DNA of 64,000 nt from Sodalis endosymbiont of Henestaris halophilus. GTDB lineage: Bacteria > Pseudomonadota > Gammaproteobacteria > Enterobacterales > Enterobacteriaceae. Both the position numbers and the translations under genes were made by a program. Under the pieces are notes generated by a model that ran no database searches, was not told the DNA's origin, and saw nothing but the letters and a program-made list of their open reading frames with translations. The stretch spans positions 186,001 to 250,000 of the forward strand of contig NZ_LT897836.1 of assembly GCF_900161835.1 (NCBI RefSeq), written 5' to 3'. Shown one piece after another: positions 48,462 through 59,215 of the stretch. Numbering within the stretch: position 1 is the stretch's first letter; each line of letters opens with the position of its first letter.

Positions 48462-48499
48462 ATTGCGTCGCCTAGCGCGGTGATGCTAGGCGACGCAAT
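48462..48499. repeat. Perfect 15-bp GC-rich hairpin
   Basis: ATTGCGTCGCCTAGC, loop GCGGTGAT, GCTAGGCGACGCAAT: 15 uninterrupted base pairs, nine of them G-C, in otherwise very AT-rich DNA between the proS and metQ-remnant regions. There is no T-tract on either strand. Possibilities: a surviving REP-like element, a structured small RNA, or a terminator that has lost its U-tract. Confidence 0.85.
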
Positions 48500-48599
48500 C
48501 TTACATGGTAGAATACTTTCTTTATTAGGTATGATTATAAACATCTCCCAGATTGCAAACTAATTTACTCGTTAGATTTTCTTGATTTTTTATCTGATT

Positions 48600-48830
48600 A
48601 AGCTAGCACCAGAGCATTGTACGCAATAATAGATACATACCATAATTTAGCTTGAAATATCTTGTTATCGGGAAAAGCACAACTAAATAAGTAATGCCCA
48701 CATCGTGATGTGGGTGTTGAAATTATTTTTTCATGTCTGCAGTTAACGAAATTTATAGAAAATAACAAGATAAACTTAACCTCATCTGATTTAGGCACCA
48801 CAAAATTGTTATTAACAATCACAATCCTTT
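48600..48830 (-). pseudogene. metQ: metQ (methionine-binding lipoprotein) remnant
   Basis: Part of the dead metNIQ methionine ABC transporter. On the minus strand IVIVNNNFVVPKS near 48828-48790 matches family LVAVGNTFVYP, and ISTPTSRCGHYLF near 48725-48690 matches VAVPNDPTNLGRSLL. A 74-codon open frame at 48598-48822 is a chance read-through of this fossil, not a gene. The 5' third should extend above 48.83 kb. Confidence 0.6.
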
Positions 48831-50439
48831 CATCTTTTATGGTAAAATTATAAATTACTAGCGGTATTATTTAATTCATCATAATAATACACCAGGAAGA
48901 ACTTCTTTATACTTAGGAGTATATCATTTTTAATATTATGACTAGGATAGTATACAGTAAGCCAGTATCTTTTAAAAGATACTGGCGTAAGTAGACGTCA
49001 AGTTAATTGATTAATGTAAGTAATTTTGATAACTGCTATAACTAATTACGGATTATTTAACATGCGAAGATAATAATTTATTTTTCTGCTAGGTTAATGT
49101 TATGAGAATTATTAATTACATTTAATAATACCTGATCGACATTAAACTTAAGCTTAATTACGTATTAATTGGTTTTATTTTACTGCAGCAATAGTTAGTT
49201 AAGTTAATAAACGTTAACCAAAACAATTTGTGCGCACTAACTTTTAGTCCTTACAATTATTTAATTTGTTTATAAACCATAAAATAAGATACATAAGTAT
49301 TTACTATTACCGTTATCTTATAGCTATTATCTTTATTCATTGATTTAGACAATATTTATAATATATAACGTCAATGTAAACATCTATCTTGCTCATATAT
49401 CTGTTTGTTAATGTGTGAATATGAAAACGCACTAATTATACGTTTAGCTATGTTTAGCTACTGTCGTATCCTTTTAGTTATCTGCTTATTGTAAGCCATT
49501 ACACACATTTACTTTGATGCTAATCGTATATTTTACATTAATTTCAACAGGATTGCGGGCTACATCATTGTATTAATCGATAATGTTTTAAGTTAACGTT
49601 TTTCAATAGTGCAACATACAGCGCGCAATACTGTTGATAAATCAAAGAAGATTTCTAACAAGATATTTTATATCTACATAGGTGATGAAAATGTTTATTT
49701 TAGTAAAACAATAACAGATCTAAATTAAAGAAAAGTATCGATAATAATACGGTCAATAATTTATACTAACAGATATTATAAACATAATATAACATAATAT
49801 GTTACTACTTGAACTTGATACTAAGGCAATACAATGTAGTTTTATTAATATCTATTCAAAGCTAACAATATAATAATACTCTACTGTTTAGTAACTTAGT
49901 TATAATATCAAAATAAATATTTATCTTGGTTTCCGATAACCCAAAATTAATATATATGATTACATCAATTATTATTACATGTTTATGCTAAGTATATCTA
50001 AACTTGTACTATTACAATCTGAGGAAAGTAAGAAATACTTTTAGTTCATTTAAGTATTATTGCATAAACATAATCCTAACGACTGACTGTTAAATTATAG
50101 CTTTAATATAGGATATATCCAGAATAACATACAATATAAATTAATTATCAATATTCCTGCAAAATTTTCAAATACAGCATAAAATGAATGCAGGCTTAAG
50201 TTAATGGGTTTTATTATGAGGAAAATTTTTCTTACTGTATTTTGTTTAATGCATGAACCCTAAATGATAAAACTAGACTTAATCGCTAATTCGTTTTACG
50301 ATATCTATAATTATAGTTTATCAAAAGTATGTGAAAAACAAGCACTAATTAATATAGCTAGATAATGCTAAATATAGCAGAGATCGTGACTAGACTTATT
50401 CTATGAAATAATGGAAAACTGTTATTTCTTTATTTGCCC
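48831..50439. other. Decayed metQ 5'/metI/metN 3' region
   Basis: 1.6 kb between the metQ and metN anchors. By gene order it should contain metI and the ends of its neighbours; it is extremely AT-rich and I found no readable string, so only position supports this. Confidence 0.4.
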
Positions 50440-50876
50440 GAAAGATTTGCCGGATAGCTACCTACTTAATCTTAAACCCCTACCAACTCTAGCTATTTCG
50501 CAACTCACTACATGATGAGTGTTTGAGGTAGCTTATTTAACTCTAATGGCAACACGTTATTACCAACTTTCATGCGCGAAGAAAAGTAAATACAAATGCT
50601 GCAATGTTTTATTTATCTAACAACGGTCATGGATCAATTGCCGACCGTAAATTTTATTAAATTAAAGCTATGAAACAATTTTTGCATTAGAAGGAGATGC
50701 TTGTAACAAATTAACTAGGCGTATTTAAGGTGTTTGCCTACATAAGATGCCTCGATAACATAGCAAAATTGTCTGGTAGATACATGAGAAAGTTACCATC
50801 CGATAGCGCGTTCATTGTTAGAACGGCCAGAGTTACATGTTTGGTAACATAATGTGGTTATGCTTATTTTTATCAT
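50440..50876 (-). pseudogene. metN: metN (methionine ABC ATPase) remnant
   Basis: Dead ATPase gene of the methionine importer, divergent from gmhB as in E. coli. It begins at the ancestral ATG (50876): MIKIS then ITTLCYQ (family MIKLSNITKVFHQG). HVSTRQFCYVIEASYVGKHL near 50786-50728 matches [20 protein letters not shown], so the Walker A loop is destroyed (GASGAGKS to EASYVGKH). VGNNVLPLELNKLPQTLI near 50564-50512 matches VFGNVALPLELDNTPKDEV, followed past stops by LELVGV (LLSLVGLG). The remaining 3' part was not traced. Confidence 0.88.
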
Positions 50877-51051
50877 TGGCACGAATAATGAACGCAAAAG
50901 TTTACAACCTAATACTGACTAGCATTAAAGCTTTTGCCTGTTAATCATTCTGGAATACCAGTTAAATTATAGCAAGTATCATTTTAATAGTTTCTTTTCC
51001 CATGCTATAATATGCCAAAATTAAAGATAAAGTGTTATTAGGAGTCTTGTA

Positions 51052-51624
51052 GTGGCACCATCTGTTTCTGCAATTTTTTTAGACCGCGACGGTACCATAA
51101 ACACCGATAACGGTTATGTTTATAAAATTGCAGACTTTCATTTTATTGAAGACGTAATTACAACCATGCAGAAATTAAAAAAAATGTTTTTCTCCTTGGT
51201 GATGGTTACTAATCAATCCGGGATGGCTCGAGGTCGTTTTAACGAAGAACAATTTATGCGATTAATTAAATGGATTGACTGGTCGCTGGCGGATCATGAT
51301 GTTAACTTAGATGGTATCTATTTTTGTCCGCACCATCCGCAGGCAGTAGTAAAAAAATTAAGACAAGATTGTTCTTGTCGCAAGCCCAAACCTGGCATGC
51401 TACTGGACGCACAATGCCACATGCATATAGATATGGCTTCTTCTTATATGGTCGGTGACAAACTAGACGATATGTTGGCGGGCAGGGCAGCAGGAATCGG
51501 TACTAAAGTACTTGTGCGCAGCGGTAAATTGGTCACTAAACAGGCTATTGAGGCATCAGACTGGGTTATTGATAGCTTAGCGTCACTGCCGGACGCAATT
51601 AAAAAACATCAAACCAGAATGTAA
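51052..51624 (+). CDS. gmhB: D,D-heptose 1,7-bisphosphate phosphatase GmhB
   Basis: HAD phosphatase removing the C7 phosphate of D-glycero-D-manno-heptose 1,7-bisphosphate in ADP-heptose synthesis for the LPS inner core; gmhA in this window makes the first intermediate of the same pathway. 190 aa (E. coli 191). HAD motif I DRDGT with D11 and D13, motif II VTNQSG, the zinc ligands C92, H94, C107 and C109 (CPHHP...CSC) and motif [10 protein letters not shown] are present. The start is GTG at 51052, with AGGAG eleven bases upstream; the N-terminus aligns with the family. Divergent from the metN remnant. Confidence 0.95.
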   Translation: MAPSVSAIFLDRDGTINTDNGYVYKIADFHFIEDVITTMQKLKKMFFSLVMVTNQSGMARGRFNEEQFMRLIKWIDWSLADHDVNLDGIYFCPHHPQAVVKKLRQDCSCRKPKPGMLLDAQCHMHIDMASSYMVGDKLDDMLAGRAAGIGTKVLVRSGKLVTKQAIEASDWVIDSLASLPDAIKKHQTRM

Positions 51625-54266
51625 TAAATCATGCTTAATTATTTAATAAATAAGCAAACACTCTATTATTTTCAAATTAGTTTTTTATTAAATATTGTCA
51701 TCGACAGTACATTTGTCACCAGTTAAAGGCACAGCAAAATTCAAAATAGATAAAAAGGTTTAAACCAAATAAAAGAAAGCATTATATGCTATAATAGTAA
51801 TTAAAATACCCTTGAATAATTTATTAGATAACCTGTATAAATACTCAAAAAATGACGTTAATAAAAGAAGTGTTCAAAGTTAAAATAAACTATTAGTTTT
51901 GGCATGAAATATTGGTATTAGCTTCTAGCAATAAATATTTACTTAATTACAGGGTCGACTAATAACTTAAATTAAACGACATCATTAAATCTAATCTGTG
52001 CAAGTAAAACAAATATCAGAAAAGATTGTTTTGTCAAAAAGGTACCAAATAAACAGTGTATAGATACCCATCAGATAAACTAGGATAACTACTACAACTA
52101 ATGGTGTTATCATGAAGTGAAAGTAAAATACCAAAACAAAATTATTTATTTAGTGACTTTAGTTAAGTACTAGTGTAGCTACTTTCAGCCTAGGTTTAAC
52201 ATTAAATGTTTTACTGATTAAAATACTTATTAAGAGACTTTAAGTGAGAAGACGTTAATCCCCATCGTGGACTAAGAAGCCCCAGCTAATTTTGTACAAC
52301 TTTAAGAACGTATACCTCTCGGTGTTGGATGTTGCACACTTACCTCAATACACCCTAAATATCGTTACGTAAACAGCAAAAATCTTAGTAACTTAAATTA
52401 ATTAACAAAAAGTAAGGAGTAAGGATACTAATTAACCTCCCTTAATAGGTATTAAAGAAATACACATGATTCCCTTTTTCTAGCCATGTAAGATGCTGAA
52501 GAACATTAACATGCTTAAATTAAGTTACTACTTAACAGTAGTGTAATAAACTTTACAACAAAAGTAAATTTTATATTTCTTACTACTTATTAAGTACTCA
52601 ATAAATATTATACAGCACTAAAACCCGATTATAGCATTCATGACAACGACCACTGTACATTTCACATTAAATCAATATCAATGCGTGATATTGTTGCGTG
52701 TTATTTATACTTTATACTATCTTGATAAGTTGGCTAACAAAAACAACTAAATAAAAATTACATTTATTAAATAAAACACATCAACCATTTACATCGTAAA
52801 TAAATCATAGATAAAAACTGTACTTTTATTATATTCAACCACTAACTAAAATGCTTTTATCTATCATAGTACTAAAATGTGATCTTCATTAATTTTCTCC
52901 TTACAAATTGTAATATTTAATCACACCTGCTAATCTTAGATAATTAATATTATCCTAAACAAGATTACAGCACTCAGACATGATAAGTCATACTTAAACT
53001 TTATAATAATGAGATTTAGTCGCTATGAAAGCATAAAATTACAAAGTCAGAAACTATACGACAAGAAATAGCGTATGCAAAGTAACAGCTCAATAAAGCG
53101 AGTTTACCACAAACAACCTAATTATTTTATAATAGTAAGGTGATTTACAATATAAAGAAATAACTTAATATTATACTTACACAACAGGTAGATAAAAGTA
53201 TTCGTTAGATATGAGTAAAGATGATTGTTTTTAAAAAAGATAAAGTCTAGCTTAGCTGCTACTTTTAAAAACACATAAAAAACTATCTTAACACAATAAA
53301 TAAAAGGTAGAGCAATACATTCATAATTTGATAATAAACACAAACATGGATAATGCTAAAGATAAATTAAGCTCAATAGCGTATACTTTATAAAACATAA
53401 TTTTATAAACAAATGAGATAAAATATTAACCGCATTAAATACGATAATAATTAATAGCCTCGTAAAATCGCATAATCAACGCATCGAAACAAGATGGTTC
53501 ACTGCGTGAACATATAAAATATTGTCTCGCATTTCAGCAATGAACAACTCTTTTGGTAACAAAAGTCATACACCTTGCTTTATGAGAACACGTTTAAGAT
53601 GCCGACAAACAAGTGCCCATATAGTAGTGCCAAATCACTAAAATATATAATAAACGAAGTAATCATATTCATTGACTAATAAAAGCAAGGACTAACTGCA
53701 TTGAGGATCTTTTGGGAAAATGATAAATACTAGACTTTATTTTATTAGAAGCTGGTTTACGTAGATAAAACAAACTTTACCTAAGTTAAAGTGATCGCAA
53801 ATTTATATAAAATAAAAATTGCAGTTCAGTATTATAAATACGTGAAAACAAGAAAGGCAAACAAGGTTATTTTACATTATTAAGTTTGTAAGAAATTAGA
53901 CAATTAGGTAAGGAAATCTAACCGCTGGACTTTTGTTAATGCATAATTATGCGTTCAAGAGATAGTTACAGCAAAAGCTGTACACAAAATACTATTAGTA
54001 TAGTTACTAACTAGCTGAACGAGCGTAACTACAACTAGCAGGTATTGAAATCTTCCGGCCTCATAACCTGAAACACAAGTTGGCCAGATAGCTTGCACAA
54101 CATTAGCGAACCATGAAATGCATTACGAGACACATGGTATTATAAAAACATATAGATAGTACAAAATGCTTTAACAAAATATATAATAGGGATTGATATA
54201 CTTCCGACAAAAGATAGTAAGAAACTATTTTCTAGAGCCAGTGAGAGTTTGATTTATCTATTTTAC
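51625..54266. other. Intergenic after gmhB; no rRNA
   Basis: 2.6 kb without supported genes. E. coli has the rrnH operon directly after gmhB; none of the conserved 16S/23S segments is visible. The orientation of the following block (tRNA-Thr to gmhA) is reversed relative to proS-gmhB, so an inversion endpoint lies here. Confidence 0.55.
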
Positions 54267-54342
54267 TGGTGCCGATAATAGGGGTTGAACCTACGACCTT
54301 CGCATTACGAATGCGCTGCTCTACCAACTGAGCTATATCGGC
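54267..54342 (-). tRNA. thrW: tRNA-Thr (anticodon CGU)
   Basis: 76 bases with encoded CCA: GCCGATATAGCTCAG, anticodon loop with CGT in GCATTCGTAATGC, T-arm AGGTTCAACCC, acceptor closing ATCGGC, discriminator A. Nearly identical to E. coli thrW, which likewise follows proA. In enterobacteria thrW is a common phage attachment site, but no integrase or att duplication is seen here. Confidence 0.95.
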
Positions 54343-54549
54343 ATAAGACAACATAATCCTAGTATAAATCTAGGATGCACAGGCTATGCAAAACTATTTT
54401 TGATATAATCAAAACTTCATGAAGGATATTAGTAATATCTCTTAGTAATAAATAAACTCATAGATAATTTTCTCTGAAATCATTTAATTCCCGTAATTTT
54501 CACGTTGTAATAAAAGTCACGCCACCACTATCGCAGTGGTAGTCAGCGT

Positions 54550-55560
54550 ATGCTTTTCAGCACTTTAATCAACTAACAATAACCCCATATATTGCGAGAC
54601 AAATCAAACCACTGGCATGCTTTTGTTAATTTATAATCAGCATATTTAGCAGCATGCTAAGCTGATTGTCTAGCGGCCATGTTATCTACATCAATATAAA
54701 GTTGTCTAATGTCGATAAAACAATTAATAGTTTTACATAAAAACCTCTGAGGAGACATCCGCACGCATAAAATATGTGATAATCATAATTATAATTATAA
54801 TCATAATCATAATCATAATCATAATCATAATCATAATCATAAAATTATGAGTACTACAATAACTTATAATAGCAAATATATTATACGGCCATGGCACGGC
54901 CATTCAATCAACTTGACATTCAGAATGCGAAACCCAGTGATTAGTCATGTCCATTGACTTCTCTCGCGGTAAAACAGATAAGGATTGTATTATTGTAATA
55001 TGTTATGATGCTAGTGTCTAAATATTGCAGGTTAGCACCACAAGAAAAATCAAGGATAATGTAAGTGGTATACCTGCAATCTTTATAGCAAATTAAAAGC
55101 TATGACGTTATATTTTATTATTTTGATGATTACTTGCTTGTGCTGAAACTAATGGTTTCATAACAATAGATATTGTACACACCGATTCTATTGGTAAAAA
55201 TTCATAGATGGGGTTAAGCAAAGAATAGATTATACTAACCATGCCTATAAGCGGGTATTAGCATATCCGTATAGCACAGTACCCCAGCGGGGTACAAAAA
55301 GTCGTTAGTTAGGATACAATGTGCCTTAGCAATAGAATACTCTACTCTGGAAATAGATATTACATTCCATCATGAACTATGCTGCATCATATTGAATGTA
55401 GCATAATTTATGTAGTATATTCTCTTGCCGTAAGGTTATATTAGCTGGGTTTTTATTTCTTAAAATAAATTATCATCAGCGATCACGACATAAAAGTTAT
55501 CATAGACAACATCTACTATGCAAAATACGCTGAATAGCTTCAGCGACAAGATATGCAGTA
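54550..55560 (-). pseudogene. proA: proA (glutamate-5-semialdehyde dehydrogenase) remnant
   Basis: Dead proline-biosynthesis gene upstream of tRNA-Thr as in E. coli proB-proA-thrW. Minus-strand anchors: TCNI then TLAS near 55030 (family STCNTVETLL, holding the catalytic Cys); LNVKLI near 54920 (LNVKIV); DVSSEVFM near 54760 (VDSSAVYV); PLDNQLSM (FTDGGQFGL); QKHASGLICL near 54610 (QKLHARGPMGLEAL). Several frames, many stops. A hexanucleotide repeat (54781-54840) has expanded inside it. Confidence 0.85.
54781..54840. repeat. Hexanucleotide microsatellite (AATCAT)n
   Basis: Ten consecutive 6-base units, eight AATCAT and two AATTAT (units 2 and 3), exactly 60 bases. It lies in the proA remnant, where the ancestral protein has no repeat, so it arose after inactivation, probably by slipped replication. 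Confidence 0.95.
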
Positions 55561-56640
55561 AAATAGCTAATCGCCTATTAAATTTACAGGTCAAGATCAG
55601 GTAGCAACAACACAATCTAGCCGCGCGTCTGCGTAGTCTTGATATTCTATACTCGTTAACTGTTGAGTATGCTTTTACTATTATCATCCCACAGAATATA
55701 ACTGTAAGCAATCTACTCCACCGTTTTATCCTTTATGAGCACACCGTGGTCAATACAACCCGACTTGGTAACAAGGCTTGTTGTATCACTTTGCGCAAAC
55801 GCTAGTGCTTCTTAAAAAGAGTATCTCGTTACTGTAGATCAAGATTAACAGATATTCGTAACCCAGGCTGACATTAATGTCCTTGGGTAAAAGATAACCA
55901 ACAATCATATTAAGCGCATCACTTTTATAGTTACTGATACCATGTCATAGGCAAGTATCACAGCCGTCTATTCTACAAATATAAAGTACAACCCAAAGGA
56001 AAAATTTCTTATAATTGTTTAACATACCTTAGTAATATAAAACTACCCGTATAATATTACTTTTACAGCTATTCATCGGCATATTTATCAATAAAAATAA
56101 AGATGCACCTATTCACCAGTTATTAAATCATTAATAATATTCAATGTAACCAAGCATCTTGCTCTGTTTCTCGTCGATGCCTTCAATTTCAAGAATTAAA
56201 ATAGCGGGAAAGGGCGCAATTCTGCAGCAAAAAGCTAAAAATTATATTAATCAGTTGTTGTAATTTATCAGTCTTGTTTAGCATTATTACTAGTGCCGAA
56301 AATTATCTTTGTCACCCACTTTGATTACAGAAATAGTCTACCAGCATTGTGCGTAACTAAACATAAAATCATTATACATAAAAGAGCGCTGGGTGTCGCT
56401 GTCGTTAAAGAACTATTAATGATCTTCCATATCGATTTTGATTAGCAAGATATAATTTATAACAGATACTACGAGAATATAATTGCACCTAAAACTTAAT
56501 AAAGAGCTTTCACCTACCGCCGCGACTGACTGCTTGAAAGATATATGGTGGCAGGTCGGAATTATAATACTAAAGAAGTATTTAACCCTCTTTGGAAATA
56601 TCCAAGCTGGACAGGATAATTATAATGTAGTAAGTCTATG
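55560..56640 (-). pseudogene. proB: proB (glutamate 5-kinase) remnant
   Basis: Dead first gene of proline biosynthesis, immediately upstream of the proA remnant. QLGYFQR near 56605 aligns with HLGYPEL near the N-terminus. At the 3' end TVNEYRISRLRRRAARL...LILTCKF (about 55665-55575) aligns with GVSRYNSDALRRIAGHH...AILGYEYG, the end of the PUA domain. An 83-codon open frame at 55460-55711 is just read-through of this 3' end and the start of proA. The middle of the gene was not traced. Confidence 0.75.
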
Positions 56641-57789
56641 CATAAAAAATAGTACATTTAGCGCACTAGTAGAATAAAACGCTGATAAAAACAGTAGCAC
56701 GCACCTAATTTTGACTTTATAATTTAAATACTGTTGATTATAGTACCTGTCGTTAAGGACATTTATTAACTTACAAGTCGCCTATCTCTAAGGGGAATTA
56801 AGCGTTATGCCTAATAGCGCATAGCAAAACTAATGGGAAAGCAGAAGCAGAAAATTTAGCTTTTAAACGAAATCACTATTTTTTAGCGCCGACAAAGGCT
56901 ACAGTTTTATACTCATCATTGATGATGTAAGTAATTTAGCACAAAAGACACAAAATTATTTTTTTTGCTTTTTAGTCACTACATGCAACTAGGGTTTTGT
57001 ATGCTTTTTTTATTTAATATGTGCTTTTTATTAAAAAAAACGACCTGTTTAAAATAAATATAAATATTTATTTCCACATAAAAATAGATCTGCTAACTAT
57101 ATAACCCATATTTCTTAAGAACACACCGCATATTATTGCTTCATATTATTATATGTATACGACAAAACAGTTGAAGAAAATAGTTATCTATGCACTTACC
57201 TTTATAAAAGTATATTTCTAAGCTGAGAAAAAACTTAGTTCTGATAGCGCTTATATAATAATTTAGACTATAAAGCGGACTGTTCTTCTTGCTAATCTTA
57301 AAGAGCAAACAAACAGTGCTACACTGTTATAGTTGTAATGTTTTAATTTTTTGTAAATTTGCTAAATCTCTGTGAATGCTTGATACAATTATAGTTTAGG
57401 AACAATTCCTTAATTAGGAATCAGCTTTTCGATAAAACAATCGGAAATGTCAATAATTAGCAGGCACAAAGGCTAACGGACACATAGCCGTTTTGAAATA
57501 ACTGATAGGTATCGTATTTATAGTATGTGCTAAGCTTAAATACATTTAAACACTTGGAGAAGTATTTCTCATCCTAAGATGGAGGTAAACTAAAAATAAT
57601 AACATAACTTCACTTGATCTACAAATCCTACTGCTTTATTTCATGCAGCAAATTTTGCTTATTACCAAGCATTGTTGGTAACACAACGTTTACTATTGGC
57701 TTTATGCTAGGCCATTTCTCCCTTGATGGGATAGTTTAGCTATGCTGTAAAATGCAAGCTTTATTATCGTCACTGTCAACTTTACTCAA
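56641..57789. other. Intergenic; frsA 3' part and phoE/crl slot
   Basis: 1.15 kb where E. coli has phoE, crl and the 3' half of frsA. No readable family string was found for these. Confidence 0.4.
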
Positions 57790-57960
57790 AATATACTATC
57801 ACCCAACCGTGAACTAAGTACGATTACTCGTACATCTAGTTGTAGCCGCTATACCCGATAATCCAGGTATCTAGTCGCCGGCACCGAAGCTTAGTAAGTC
57901 AATATTTTCTATTTACCACGGGTTGATATCTCGTCAAACCAAAATTTAGTAGTGGATAAA
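57790..57960 (-). pseudogene. frsA: frsA (yafA esterase-like) remnant
   Basis: Remnant downstream of gpt, as frsA in E. coli. On the minus strand RDINPW then IENI near 57926-57903 matches RGIDPREILDV, with the preceding Trp codon now TGA; DTWIIGYSGYN then MYE near 57875-57834 matches DTVIGYRGGNWIYE, again with Trp codons turned to stops. Only this N-terminal segment could be read; the alpha/beta-hydrolase domain is not recognisable. Confidence 0.75.
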
Positions 57961-58207
57961 CTTATACTAGTTGTCATGATTAGTGACAATAGTATGCTGT
58001 ATTGTACCTTATAATAGATATAAGACTTCCCATGTGAAGAGATTTTGCGATATCAAAATGGAGGTCGTGCATGCTAATTGCCGTTAATAAGCCGAAACAT
58101 TTAAGCAATACTTATGTATAGTTAATAGAGCGCATACTAGCTTTGATCGTAAATTGCTTATAAACTAAGTAGGTAAAATATTTAGTCGCGATAGATGGTA
58201 AAAACCA

Positions 58208-58666
58208 CTATTTGTCCACTAATGGCGGCACAAATACTATGCCCATATCCCAAGGTTGTTCTATCCAGGTATTCTGAGGAATATCTATTATATAATCATC
58301 TACCAGCGGGCGGCCCGCCGGTTTGGCAAAAATGGCAACAAAATGAGCCTTAGGGTACATTTCGCGAATAGTTTTTACTGTACTGCCAGTATCCACTAAA
58401 TCGTCAACTACGATAAATCCTTCCGCAGCCTTTATTGCAGGTTTTAACACGTTAAGATCACGATGATTATCGTGATCGTAGCTGGATACGCATACAGTAT
58501 CCACATAACGGATATTTAACTCGCGAGCTATTAATGCGCTTGGCACCAAACCGCCGCGGCTGACCGCAATAATCCCTTTCCATTGTTCAGCGGGCAGTAG
58601 GCGCTTGACCATAGTACGCGCGTGAATTTGCAACATGTCCCAAGTGACAACGTATTTCTCACTCAT
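58208..58666 (-). CDS. gpt: Xanthine-guanine phosphoribosyltransferase
   Basis: Salvage enzyme converting guanine, xanthine (and hypoxanthine) plus PRPP into the nucleoside monophosphates; its GMP is the substrate of gmk in this window. 152 aa, the E. coli length. PRPP-binding motif [13 protein letters not shown], flexible-loop SSYDHD and the C-terminal [21 protein letters not shown] are conserved. The frame extends five codons upstream to a TTG, but the ATG at 58666 ([13 protein letters not shown]) matches the family, and GGGA lies about 10 bases before it. Flanked by the frsA remnant downstream and the divergent pepD remnant upstream. Confidence 0.95.
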   Translation of the reverse strand: MSEKYVVTWDMLQIHARTMVKRLLPAEQWKGIIAVSRGGLVPSALIARELNIRYVDTVCVSSYDHDNHRDLNVLKPAIKAAEGFIVVDDLVDTGSTVKTIREMYPKAHFVAIFAKPAGRPLVDDYIIDIPQNTWIEQPWDMGIVFVPPLVDK

Positions 58667-58945
58667 AAAATTCATTCCCAACCTCGGCTTGAGTCGTCCT
58701 AAAAATCTTAGAGGGGAAAGATTGCGCGAGATTATAAAGACTAAGCTGTCTAAAGGCTAGTATCTATCTTTTTTAAACTCAGTTACACTGGCAAATCAAA
58801 TAGTATTTTTGGCTTTAAAAATGGTTGTAACACTACTAGGCGGCTTAACCCTCCAATAGTGGCGTAACCACACATATTATTATAAAAATTTAAGGTATGT
58901 GCCTTACCTGAACTTAGTCACAGGCAGCTAGGAGTCTATCGCCAT

Positions 58946-59215
58946 ATGTCTTAACTTACACCAGTTTTACAATAACAACATTAATGTGCAATATCCTCAT
59001 GCACAAGTCGACGACATTAAACTAGGCAAATTATAGTATGATTGCAATATAAGTGCATCCTAGCATATAATGCCAATCACAAAAAACACAATAACGCATA
59101 ACATACACATCCTGCTATGTATAAATCTAATAAATAAAAGATATATAAAGCATAATACTCAGCGTATGATAATAGTATTAAACCCTGGCTGGTGCATTGG
59201 TATTAAACGTCATCG
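58946..59215 (+). pseudogene. pepD: pepD (aminoacyl-histidine dipeptidase) remnant, 5' part
   Basis: Dead dipeptidase gene, divergent from gpt as in E. coli. The ATG at 58946 still has AGGAG about 11 bases upstream, but the third codon is TAA. Shifted frames read LNLHQFYNNNINVQYPHA (family LSPQPLWDIFAKICSIPHP) then DDIKLG (EEQLAE), later ILLCINLINK (VLQAHLDMVPQK) with the metal-binding HLD lost, and GWCIGIK (GCAGGID). The rest of the 1.45-kb gene should run on to about 60.4 kb but was not traced. Confidence 0.7.

Noticed and set aside
54781..54840. CRISPR-like repeat array
   Set aside because: Six-base units without spacers: a microsatellite, not a CRISPR array. No cas genes in the window.
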